DNA from: Mimachlamys varia
Taxonomy: Eukaryota > Mollusca > Bivalvia > Pectinida > Pectinidae
Length of the DNA: 64,000 nt
Direction of reading: 5' to 3'
NCBI GenBank assembly: GCA_947623455.1
Contig: OX392545.1
Span: 26,425,001 to 26,489,000, forward strand
Shown: piece after piece, positions 53,240 through 62,898 of the stretch
How the letters are laid out: each line of letters opens with the position of its first letter
Position numbering within the stretch: the stretch's first letter is position 1
Notes under the pieces: model-generated
Seen by the model: the letters and a program-made list of their open reading frames with translations, nothing else
Told to the model about the DNA's origin: nothing
Databases searched by the model: none
Translations under genes and position numbers: made by a program

Positions 53240-56200
53240 GTAAGAAAGTAATCGTTATAAAATATGTATTGTTAGCTTTTTTTGCTTGATAATTAGTTAC
53301 TACACAGCATGCAGTAAAAAAAAAATATATTATTGCGGGGTTTGTATTTTTGCAATTTTGCGGGTCAATAACTCGGCACCGTAATTATGATTAACAAAAT
53401 GATAACTATATATAAGCCATATTTAAAACTGTCAGCAGTAATTAATAGCTTATTTATAAAGCATGTACTGGAATATATTATCTTTCTGAAAAAATGCACA
53501 CATGGTTTTGATGTCAATTATACATATACATGAACAGTAAAAATTAGCACAAACATGGTTGTCATGGCAATCATATGGTCTTGTAACATGAGAAAGGGAA
53601 AATGTATAGTGGCCAGATCTAGACCTTGGTTCTAACTTATGACCTTTCTAACTCTAGGTGAATGCTCTGCAAACTGGCTTAACTGGTCACTGATGATAGA
53701 CCCAGTCCAGGCCCCGACACATAAAACAATCTTAGTTTTTGTTAGCTAGGCCAATTATGTATGACATCACATTTAGTGATGTTATTTATTGACGAAATGA
53801 CTAAACGTACAAATGCGATTATGCAAACTTGGCTCCTCAAAAAATCCACATTGCAGATTCTAAAAGTAGTTATTTGATTTGCTAATGCAAAAGGTCATCC
53901 GAACGTGACCCCCTATGGGATGGCCTCAGATCTTGATGCAGCAGAGAGAAGGTTATGAAACAGCACATTTCTGAGATCAAGATATGATTTTAATCATATT
54001 GTAGATTTTAACAACCCGAAGCCAATTATATTTGGGTATTCCCTTAATAAGCCATCTTCGGAAACCCACATGACACTATATGTAACCCTTACGTTGTGTG
54101 ACAAACGTAAAAGCAGTGTCACGTAAGCTTCCGGTGATGTTATTATAAGAATACTCTCAAATTTTTTAGCAATTAAGGGTTAGCAATCTCGCTGATTTGT
54201 AACCAGTTCCGCTTCAGTATAAAGAGTAAGGATGAGTTACTGTATGGTCTCACATATATATAAGGCCAAAAAAAATAAATGTTTGTTTCAGGTAACATCG
54301 ATGGCCGAAAAAATAGGATTAATAGGTTAGGATATAAAATGGTCAAAAATTATTTTATCTTTATTTCAAATTTTTGTAATTGATATTATGCTTAATTCCA
54401 AATTTTACAATACACTTCCACACATTTAATTGGCTATAAAGTTCCTAAGAATAAGATTGACCCTAAGAACAGGAAAGAAATAAATTTTATTGAGTTGCTC
54501 AGTGAAACACTCATCAATTAATGGTAGATGCTAGAAGACGATGAAACACTTCAGTATAACTATAATGTTTATTATTGGACAGTCAGAATACCTGAAACAC
54601 AGATTTATTTTTGTTGGCCTTATAATACATGCTTGTTGTATAGCTCACTATGATTATTTAACACTGAGTGTATCATCTTTGTGAGAAAACCCAGCAAACA
54701 TTTAGTTCCTTTAAATGTCTATACTTTTTATCAAAATATGAAGAGAAGGAAAATCCTGCTACACAAAAATTAACAATAACAATTGATAAAATCCAATATG
54801 GCACAAATTTCGGGACATGCTGAACTCATTACTCACAGGTCCCTAGAGACACACTTGAACTCTTCCCATTCCAACATTGGGATAGTTCATTATGATATTT
54901 CAGGGGTGAATGATTCAAGTAATTGAAAACGTAAAAACTATTGGGCAATATTTTGAGCAATCTTTATCTTAAAGGCCCAATATACGTAATTATCAGCAAA
55001 AACTTGAAGCGAAAATCAAGCCTAATAACTTATTGTATTTGTAGATTTAGTTAAGATTAACTGGTATCAGCAATATTCAAGATGAATTCTTTCGCGGTTA
55101 CCGGTACAGTAGCAGTTAAAACACGCTATTTGTAAACACGCGTCCATTTCGAACCGTCTTCTACCTTCGGTTTGTTGTTGAAGTGGGCCCCACCTGAACT
55201 ATTTTCAATTCTTTGGATTTTTTTGTCAAGAGTTTCTTGTTAGTTACCGCTCAGGTTTACTTCGTTTTAGGCTTATTTTTTAATGGTTATCAACTGGATT
55301 TTTTTTTAGAATTTTTCAGAGTCACGAAAATTTCCCTGAAGTTATGTATATTGGGCCTTTAAAAGAAAACAAATATACAGAGTATTGGGATACATATCTT
55401 CAAAAAAAAAAATAAAGAAATTATGAAACCAATCTTTAAATAAACTAAAGGAAAAGTTAGCTAACAAGTTGAGGCTGAACAGCTGCTATGTTTAACTTTA
55501 AACAGGATCAGGTACTGGGAGCGACCCTCCCTCTGCTGTCATTTGTTCACATTGTCAGAGTAAGTTCGGTAAGTACCGCTTAATAATTGCACGTTACTCT
55601 TGACAATGCCTTAAAGACTACTTATGACTGTTTTACTGCTTTTTATGTATATATATATATTACTCTTAACATTCTGACGTAGCATTCTCCTTTTTCAGGA
55701 ACAGTGAGTTAAAACGTTCTGTTCTCTCATGATATCAGTTCTCATTTGCCAATCGACATATTGGGTAATGGTCCATGGGGCCTGTATTATACTCAGGAAC
55801 ATTATACATGAATGTGTATATTCAATCACATCCTTGATATCTAGGGGTTACACTCACCTACACTCTCTACACCCATAGAATGTCATAATTAGCAAAACAG
55901 AAAGTGCGGTGTGCACAAGATAATGGTAAAAATTTACAAACTTTGAAGTTGGTTGTGGCTCCTAATTAAAATCTTGTTCAAAAGACAGGCATGCATGCAG
56001 CCTAGCGATTGGTCAGTTTTTTTTTACCTGAGTGTGCCTTAGTTTTGCCATGACATATTCCAGGGGTGTAGAGAGTGTAGGTGATCGTAAACCCTGGATA
56101 CCTGAATGATTCAATCATGGAATTAGATATATTTCAGTCTGTGATTCAATTTATAAGTAATATTTTCCTCTCTCCTTGATAAATTGTTATGTATACAAAT

Positions 56201-59200
56201 GTACTTTAAAGATATGCATGGTTAAAATCTAGAAATTTAGTTTTAGAAATTGCATCTCAATAATTTCCACTGAGCTTTCGAACAGCATGTATGCACATGG
56301 AATAGGGGCATGTGATTGTCCTTTATCAAATAATCCATTATTTGTTGACCAAAGAAGATTTGTTACAATGATGGCATGCGTCTTCGGTGTTTGATGTTAA
56401 ATAACAATGTCGGGATGCTTTTTTTTCTCATTTTGAAAGAAATCATATGTTTGTCATCATTAGATTATTGACATATCAACACATCAATTATTGAAAAATT
56501 TCCAGTTTTTATATATTTTTTTTTTCTGTGGCATTTTAATCATTTTACAATTTTAAAACTAATACCGGTACTAATATTAAAAAAAAAATTCTTGAAATTT
56601 AAAATCCTTTCAGTCTCAAATACAGCTTATAATAATGATATAATTAAAGTAATAATCAAGTTATAAATGTTAAAAATCGGACACTAGAATGGATTGTATT
56701 GACTGAAGTGATTCCTCTTACATGCATTTCTCAATGGGACCTTTTGATCAGGGACAAAGATTTTGAAATTAGCAGCGTACAGCTGAGCCTATAAATAAAT
56801 TATTGTCTCAAACTTGTAAAACTTGAAGACCTCATTTAAATTGAAGTATTTTGTTGGCTTCGGCAATTTAACTTCATTTCCAACATTGAAACTTGGTTAT
56901 CTCGAAAACTTGGACAGCTCAAAATTCCCTATGATCCCACCAACTTTGCGATTACTAGGCTTAACTTAAATTAATTGAATCTTTCTTGTCATCAGGGTGT
57001 GGAAACTGTCAGAGTTGCAAAGCGACAAAAATGATTGACCACATGGAAAAGCTGGCCGACAGTGCTGGGTTTGATATACACGACGTCCTTCCCGACGGAA
57101 ACTGTATGTTCCGAGCTATTGTAGACCAGCTACGGATGCGAGGAGATCTCCGTACAACAGCCGGAAAACTAAGACAAAATGTTGTTCGGTATTTACGGGA
57201 AAATCCTTGTAGTGAAGATGGAACACACATGCAAATGTTTTTACCAACGGAGAAATGGGAGGATTATCTCTCGCGAATGGAAAAGGATGGAGAGTGGGGA
57301 GACGAAATGGCGTTAAGGTAAATTTTAGGATCATAATTAAAATCTTCGTAACGCTGGTTTGTTCAGCTCTGCTGGAGTTTTACGATGACATTTATGTGTA
57401 CCCTAAAGTTGGGATTCTTGAAAAAAAAATGTTGTCAGACCTATTATGGGATGTTGTCAGACCTATTATGGGATGTTGTCAGACCTATTATGGGATGTTG
57501 TCAGACCTATTATGGGATGTTGTCCGATCTATTATGGGATGTTGTCAGACCTATTATGGGATGTTGTCAGACCTATTATGGGATGTTGTCCGACCTACAT
57601 GTATTATGGGATGTTGTCTGACCTACATGTATTATGGGATGTTGTCAGACCTATTATGGGATGTAATCAGGTCTATTATGTGATGTTGTCAGACCTACAT
57701 GTGTATTATGGGATGTTCAGGGCTCTCGCTGCGCTGTATTTGGGGCCGAATTTCGGCCCCATTCCCAATCTAAAATAGTTAGTTTTTTTCACAATCGCTC
57801 AAGCTGATTTTCACAATTACTATTAATAAATTTAGAGCATTAAGAGACAGGGCTTTGGACTTCTGAAACAACAATAAACTACTTTGAATCTATAAGTGAA
57901 GAAATCTTTAGTTGTTTTCCTAGATTTGTCAATATCTTAAATTTTCACAATTTTAGTCAATACCGCGATAATTTTCACAAGTCTGAAGGCCCCGGCCCCA
58001 TTTACACTAAAGTGAGAGAGAGCCCTGGATGTTGTCCGATACTATGTATGCAGAGAGTAACAGTCTAGAGCGACCCTAGATCAGCATTACAATCAGATTG
58101 GTTACATCCGAATGTTTAATTATTGCAGGGGAATTTCTGAGGTAGTTCAGCGCCACATCAACATCATCAGTGCCATTGGCAGTGACCAACACAATCAAAT
58201 TACCATACAACCCAGCGGAGTGGAAGCCGACCAATCACGGGACTTGTTCTTAGGGCACATGGACGACTACCATTACATAAGTCTGCGACCCAAGAACTGG
58301 GAGGATACCTGGTTTGTTGGTGAGTATATTGTTGTATTGGAATGAAACATTAACTCATTCACCACTAAAATTTCATGATGGACTACTCCAACCTTTGATT
58401 GGAAGAGTTTAAATGTGGCTTTAAGGGTGAATGAGTAAATTATGCTTAGTTCGAGGGATAGAGCCAACAACCATTTCTAGGTTTGGTTGGCAATATTGAC
58501 CACCCAGTATACAAGCAGTGTTGAATGTATAAAGGAAGGAACTTATGTATTGATGCTACTAACAGCTATTTCCCCTGATTGGAACTCTTACTCTCCGGAA
58601 GTTACATCGTCGGAAACCCACGGTACACTTCTCTGACGTTTGCATCCCGTGGGCCAGAATCGGTATAAACCTTCGTTTCCCCGAATATAAGTTTATTCGG
58701 AGATTTCAACCAATCAGAATGGTCGTTTCTCGTGACACTCTGTCAGATGATTTTACTGTGACCACGACCAGCATATTTCTGTAGGCATGACGCCGATGTC
58801 AATCGTTGTATAGCAGGACCTTATATTTCAATCACAACTGACACAATATAACACAATCGACAGGTTTGTTGCCAGGCGGTGCTACAAATGAAACGGGATA
58901 CCCCGGCTTGATGTCCCAGCTGTATGTAGTCACAGATGAAACCATCGATATGATTGGCTACTATTTTAGTACGAAAACGAGAGTTTCTTATCATGTTAGC
59001 CCACGGGATGCAAACGTCAGAGAAGTGTACCGTGGGTTTCCGACGATGCGAGAGTTATGATTATGTGGAAGTGTGGAATAAAATGGTGGGTCCAAAAAAA
59101 CAACAGTTTGTCAATCGTTCAGAGTGATTTAAGAAACAGTGCAGGGCTTAAATATTAGTTATATTTATTTTGAAAAGTGACCCAGCTGGTGTACTATATC

Positions 59201-62200
59201 TAATTTGAGTTAGTCAGTGGATACCGGTAAGTACATTGTAGTTTGTACCTTAATTGGTAAATTATGATTTTCCAGAATGTAAATTTGAAATTGGTGCAAT
59301 TGTATTTATGTTTTCATTCTCCCCTAAAGAAACATTAAACCCTTCCAGTACAAGGTTGGAATGGTTCATTATGAAATTTCAGGGGTGAAGGAGTTTAAAG
59401 GATTTAAGATTTTTACTCTGGTTATTAAATTCTGAACATGAATTCCTAGAATTTGAAATGTGTAAATTTGTACAGACACAGTTTTCGTTAGCTACAGAGA
59501 AATGAGTGTTCCAAATATGCACCAGTAATTGCTGTTTTTTGCCATTATAGAAATAAAACAAAAATATATCAGTTTCATTCTCCCCTGTATTTCAATAATG
59601 GACAGTGGTATATTTTGAATTGTAGCAGTCCAAATGCATCATAAGATGTCAGTGGGCTATTGAAACATATTCCTGATTAAGTTTTGTTTGATAACCTCTG
59701 ACCTCTGATGTTTTTAGGAGCCCGACGGAACCATCAGCAGGCTAAACTGAAGACTGACCCGTACAGCGACGATTCTATACGTGTGTCTGGAATGGACTCG
59801 CCAATTATGGGACATGGTATGTAAAAAATGTATTTCTGTGATAACTTTTACTGGTGTTAATTTCATTTCAATTATCTAAAACTAATGAACTCAAGAAGTC
59901 TCAAACCTTTTGAAACATCGTTGTCAATTGTATGATGTTCATTGTAAACAGGTTATCTTCTAAATAGCTAAAAAGCAACAACGTACTGATATCTGGCCGG
60001 ACCATAGCATGCTTGGATGAAAGACTACCAAGTTTGTTCAAATGTATGACCTTGACCCACTTTCAAAGTCAAATTTGTTCAAATCATCTTAAAACTCTCT
60101 TTCAATAACCAAAAGGCCTGGGGTATTGATATACGGCCTGTAGCCTGCTGACTTTAATTTGTTTTAATGAAATGAATGACCATGACCTTCTTCAAGGTTA
60201 CAGGGGTCAAATATGTTAAAATCTTCATGAAACTCCTTTTCAATAACCAAAATGACTACAGGGTACTGATATTAGGCCTATCTATAGCATGCTGGGTGTT
60301 CAAGTGAATAAGCTTGACCTACATTCCAAATCATAGGGGCCAAATATGTTAAAATCTTCTAATCACCGGAAACCCAAAGGCCCAGGGTACTGATATTTGG
60401 CCTGTATTATGCTAAGATAGATAACCTTGACCTGCTTTTGTGTACATACTTCCATGCGTCTGATAATCTTATGTTCAGAATTCTTTGGTGAGATTTGGTC
60501 CATATTCACACCACAGGGATGAACTTCTACTCCTGTTTAAATTTTGGTGGTCATCGGTCAAGGTTAAACGTCCAGAAGATTCAAACTTCCCAGTCTTACA
60601 GTGCATATCTCTCTATGATCTCTTTCCACATGTGTTATAGGGTTGTGAGTACGACAACATCTTACAAATAAAAAAATATTTCTATATCTATTCCTTAAGG
60701 TTGTGTGGATGACTACTTCGCTGACAACACGGCAATAGATGAGGTCAGTGCTACACCCATTGGTCATCTGTCCTACGTCCTGAAGAGCGTCCTAAACAGC
60801 AAATACTTAGTGGTCAGCGACCCTCAGAGCTGGGAGGATAAGATGTCCGAGGTCAACAGCCACCCTCGCTCCAGTACGGTCGCCGTGGTGATTGGAAGTG
60901 TTGTAGAGAAATTTGCGGTTTCTGTCCGGGATACTTCGCCGGTTCAAATCGGATACTCATTGCGGAAAGATAAGAGTTCAGCTTCGTCTTTAAAAGATGT
61001 CAGTCCGCAGACTCTGATAATGAACCCGTATTATCATGTGAGGGAACATGATCTAGATGAAGGTCAGTCACACAAAGACATGGTGATGGACACCAATGGA
61101 GTCCACCCTGGCTATCTCCGACTGCGTGAATCAATCAAACAAGCGTCTATGAACCGTCAAGGCCAGTTATTGGTAAATTATCTCCCTAATTCCTTTTTGT
61201 CAACATCAAGTGTCAGACGGGATCTTGGGAGTCATCAAATTCCTCAGTTTCTGGAGGAAAACTTGTCTTTGCAATATGCATTGGAATGTAGTTTCTGGCC
61301 AGGATGTGCCGCGGAGTGGAAAACACGCGAGCGACCAAGTGGCTGGCCAAAGCCTGAATTTCTAAAAAGCATCATAGAGGATGGATTCTGTGTCATTGCC
61401 GCATCTCATCCTCATAGTTTTAATCCAGATTTGGAATACCAGATCTGCTTTGGAAAAGCTGAGAAGTTATTGGCAAGGAAAAACATGACAAAATGGCAGC
61501 GTTACTGCTTCCACGTTTTCAAGGTTCTCGTAGACTTCCACACAAGACAAACGCCGTTGCTGCAGACCTTTCATCTGAAGGCGGTCTTTTTCTACGCGAG
61601 CGAGGTTGTTCCTCGAATCCAGTGGCGACTCAACCCAGGGGCCGCCCTATTGTATCTGATGGACAGGCTGCTGCAGTGTCTGCAGACCAAAGTGTTGCCA
61701 AATTATTTCATCCGCAGCAGTAACATGATTGATCATTTCAGCGATGACGCGGTACAGAGAATGATCACCCACCTGGAGGCTGTACGTCAGTTTCCAGTCA
61801 CAGCCGTTTCTTTGCTTGCAGAGAGTCACGGCCTGACCAGTAGTTGGATGTCAGATTCAATTATTGAAGACATCTCTGCCTTTACCCAACACAGAGACCT
61901 GCAGAAATCCTTTGCAGAAGTGTTCATTCCGACAACTCTGAAAAATGCAATCAATTACGTGAAGTACATGATGTTAAAGCCAGCGGCTGACGTTATCATG
62001 GAAGCTTACCAGGACATGAAAAGCGCGAGTGAAGCGAATCCGGACTCGGGAAATGAGTGGGGTGTTGGAGACATCTTTGAGTTCATACATCAGATTCTCT
62101 CAGAACTTCATTTCTTCCAACAATTCTGGCTTTGTCTCATTTTAGATTTGACACATGGTACTTCAACAGTGACAGCATTAACACAGAGATTGCCAGGAAA

Positions 62201-62771
62201 AACAATCCGAGAGATTCTCGAAAATGACGAAGAAGGAGAGCTGGATATGATTTCAGTCCCGTTCTCTATAATGAACAGCTGCTGTTATTCAAAGACAATA
62301 TCGGAGGACGAGTCCGACCCAGAGGTGACATTTTTACATAACCTCACCAGCCAACTTGTGGGTATTGAGTACTACGATCTTTCGGCCCATTACCTACGAG
62401 CGTCGGTAAGTCTGATGAAGCGTAAGATTGCCGAAATGACAAAGGATAGTCAGTCGTCAACAAAAGGGGGAGAACTCAGTGACATTGGTCGGCAGAGTCC
62501 GAAATTGAATAGTGTGGATTTCTCACGACTTCATACCCTAAAGATGCAACTGAATAACTTCCTGGTACAGCTGTTCAATAGCTACCATTACAATGGCCAG
62601 ACGGAACTGTTTCAGGAATATGTTGCAGATCTGCAGGAAGTTTGCGACTCGATCTCCGCACCTTACGCCTACAGAAACCTCTCCCGGATATGGGGTTATC
62701 TCGGCTGTGAGAATATGGCGCAGAAAGCTTCTACCAGGATGGAAGAGCTGTTTCAACTTTGTGGCATGTAA
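51985..62771 (+). CDS. OTU protease-Mab-21-like fusion protein (six exons, about 1,333 aa)
   Basis: Exons 51985-53239, 55506-55568, 56996-57317, 58129-58319, 59718-59816 and 60700-62771 all have GT-AG borders, and their lengths sum to 4,002 nt with no frame break. Start: first in-frame Met after the TAG at 51958. Order: acidic low-complexity N-terminus (1-418); Cys cluster CSHC...CGNCQSC (432-447); OTU domain (about 466-600) with DGNCMFR (Asp473, Cys476) and YHYISLRP (His595); linker; Mab-21-like region with HPGYLRLR (779-786), ECSFWPGCAAEW (about 839-850) and a helical HhH/H2TH-like part (about 890-1000); helical tail. Known of families: OTU domains cleave ubiquitin; Mab-21 proteins include cGAS. 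Inference: a ubiquitin-linked immune or signalling protein. I know no named homologue. Confidence 0.85.
54824..54914 (-). mobile_element. Palindromic mini-element, copy 2 of 4
   Basis: Inverted orientation; ACTCATTACTCACAGGTCCC on the left and TTTCAGGGGTGAATGAT on the right, with TTGAACTCTTCCCATTCCAA inside. Confidence 0.65.
54969..55362 (+). mobile_element. TTAA-flanked MITE, copy 7 of 7
   Basis: 394 bp, both TTAA flanks and both termini present. Sits in intron 1, 143 bp upstream of exon 2. Confidence 0.9.
55506..55568 (+). CDS. Exon 2: 21-codon exon with half of the Cys cluster and two donor sites
   Basis: Acceptor TTAAACAG; encodes SGTGSDPPSAVICSHCQSKF with a CxxC. Two perfect GTAAGT donors lie nine bases apart (55560 and 55569). 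The first would end the exon at 55559 and drop three residues in frame, changing CSHCQSKFGCGNCQSC to CSHCQRCGNCQSC. Confidence 0.8.
55569..56995 (+). other. Intron 2 of the OTU/Mab-21 gene
   Basis: 1.4 kb of AT-rich sequence. A 20-bp motif near 55850 (ACACTCACCTACACTCTCTA with CACCC after it) is inverted near 56065 (GGGTGTAGAGAGTGTAGGTG), so this part of the intron may be a 250-bp element with inverted ends. Confidence 0.55.
56996..57317 (+). CDS. Exon 3: second half of the Cys cluster and OTU catalytic core
   Basis: Acceptor TGTCATCAG, donor TTAAG|GTAAAT. Encodes CGNCQSCKAT, a short helix (MIDHMEKLADSAGF), then IHDVLPDGNCMFRAIVDQLR with the OTU nucleophile (Cys476) and its Asp partner, and WGDEMALR, the usual WGDxxEL segment. 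Confidence 0.9.
57430..58045 (+). repeat. 22-bp minisatellite in intron 3, split by a MITE
   Basis: The unit GTTGTCAGACCTATTATGGG plus AT is repeated about 12 times (57430-57717); some units have ACATGT inserted. One more partial unit (GATGTTGTCCGATACTATG) lies at 58028-58045, beyond the inserted element. The open frames across it are artefacts. Confidence 0.9.
57718..58027. mobile_element. 310-bp MITE with CAGGGCTCTC ends (hAT-like)
   Basis: Left end CAGGGCTCTCGCTGCGCTG with GGGGCCGAA inside; right end, reversed, CAGGGCTCTCTCTCACTTTA with GGGGCCGGGGCC. Flanks share GGATGTT on both sides, compatible with a 7-8 bp target duplication, but the host minisatellite repeats that word anyway. The hAT assignment rests on the CAGGG ends and is tentative. 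Confidence 0.65.
58129..58319 (+). CDS. Exon 4: OTU C-terminal part with catalytic His
   Basis: Acceptor TTATTGCAG, donor GTTG|GTGAGT. Encodes GISEVVQRHINIISAIGSDQ ... NQITIQPSG and GHMDDYHYISLRPKNWEDTW. The His in YHYISL (His595) is at the OTU catalytic position. Confidence 0.9.
58353..58436 (+). mobile_element. Palindromic mini-element, copy 3 of 4
   Basis: ACTCATTCACCACTAAAATT ... CCTTTGATTGGAAGAGTTTA ... AGGGTGAATGAGT. It lies 33 bp downstream of the exon 4 donor. Confidence 0.75.
58570..59060. mobile_element. Foldback element of about 490 bp in intron 4
   Basis: The left arm (58603-58653) reads CATCGTCGGAAACCCACGGT, ACACTTCTCTGACGTTTGCA, TCCCGTGGGCC. The right arm (58998-59049) is its near-perfect inverse: GCCCACGGGATGCAAACGTC, AGAGAAGTGTACCGTGGGTT, TCCGACGATG. 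The 64-codon open frame between and across the arms (58866-59060) is carried by the element and is not an exon. Confidence 0.85.
59313..59394 (-). mobile_element. Palindromic mini-element, copy 4 of 4
   Basis: Inverted orientation: TCATTCTCCCCTAAAGAAAC ... AAGGTTGGAATGGTTCATTA ... TTTCAGGGGTGAAGGAG. A partial fifth end (TTTCATTCTCCCCTGTATTT) is at 59573. Confidence 0.65.
59718..59816 (+). CDS. Exon 5: 33-codon linker
   Basis: Acceptor GTTTTTAG, donor CATG|GTATGT; 99 nt, so it can be skipped without a frame change. Encodes ARRNHQQAKLKTDPYSDDSI, then RVSGMDSPIMGHG. No domain; Ser/Asp-rich. Confidence 0.75.
59975..60440 (+). repeat. Diverged tandem repeat of about 130-165 bp in intron 5
   Basis: Four imperfect units, each with GGxTACTGATATxxGGCC, a TAxCATGCT segment, a GACCTTGACC/CTTGACCT block and TCAAATATGTTAAAATCTTC or a relative. 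A type often seen in mollusc genomes; no coding meaning. Confidence 0.7.
60700..62771 (+). CDS. Exon 6: Mab-21-like region and C-terminus
   Basis: Acceptor CCTTAAG; 690 codons to TAA at 62769-62771. Early part: PIGHLSYVLKSVL, SWED, then VVIGSVVEKF where Mab-21 proteins usually have their GSxxEG nucleotidyltransferase motif. Then NGVHPGYLRLR, and ECSFWPGCAAEWKTRERPSG with WPKPEFLKSIIEDGFCVIA. The helical Mab-21 part reads WQRYCFHVFKVLVDFHTRQT and LKAVFFYASEV, then LYLMDRLLQCLQTKVLPNYF. The rest is alpha-helical with no recognised fold. Confidence 0.88.
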
Positions 62772-62892
62772 ATTCGTGAATTAGAGACAAAAACCTCTGA
62801 TCTTTTCGGGTGTTGGCTCTTCTTTTTGGCACCTGACAGTCATTTTTTTCTGACTACAAAAGCATTGCAATTCATGCCAGAAAAATATTTTC

Positions 62893-62898
62893 AATAAA
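62893..62898 (+). promoter_or_regulatory. Candidate polyadenylation signal of the OTU/Mab-21 gene
   Basis: AATAAA 122 bases after the stop codon, the first canonical hexamer in the 3' region, followed by GT-rich sequence (TTTTTGGCAGTGTG). Confidence 0.6.

Larger units (their letters stand above)
53240..55505 (+). other. Intron 1 of the OTU/Mab-21 gene
   Basis: 2.3 kb. Holds the small palindromic element at 54824-54914 and TTAA MITE copy 7 at 54969-55362; the remainder is unremarkable AT-rich sequence. Confidence 0.7.

Noticed and set aside
57255..57778. Open frames reading MLSDLLWDVV or MGCCQTYYG
   Set aside because: Translations of the intronic 22-bp minisatellite, just after the true exon 3 donor.
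58866..59060. 64-codon frame preceded by an acceptor-like ATCGACAG
   Set aside because: Its 3' part is the right arm of the intron 4 foldback and it ends in a stop; exons 4 and 5 join in phase without it.
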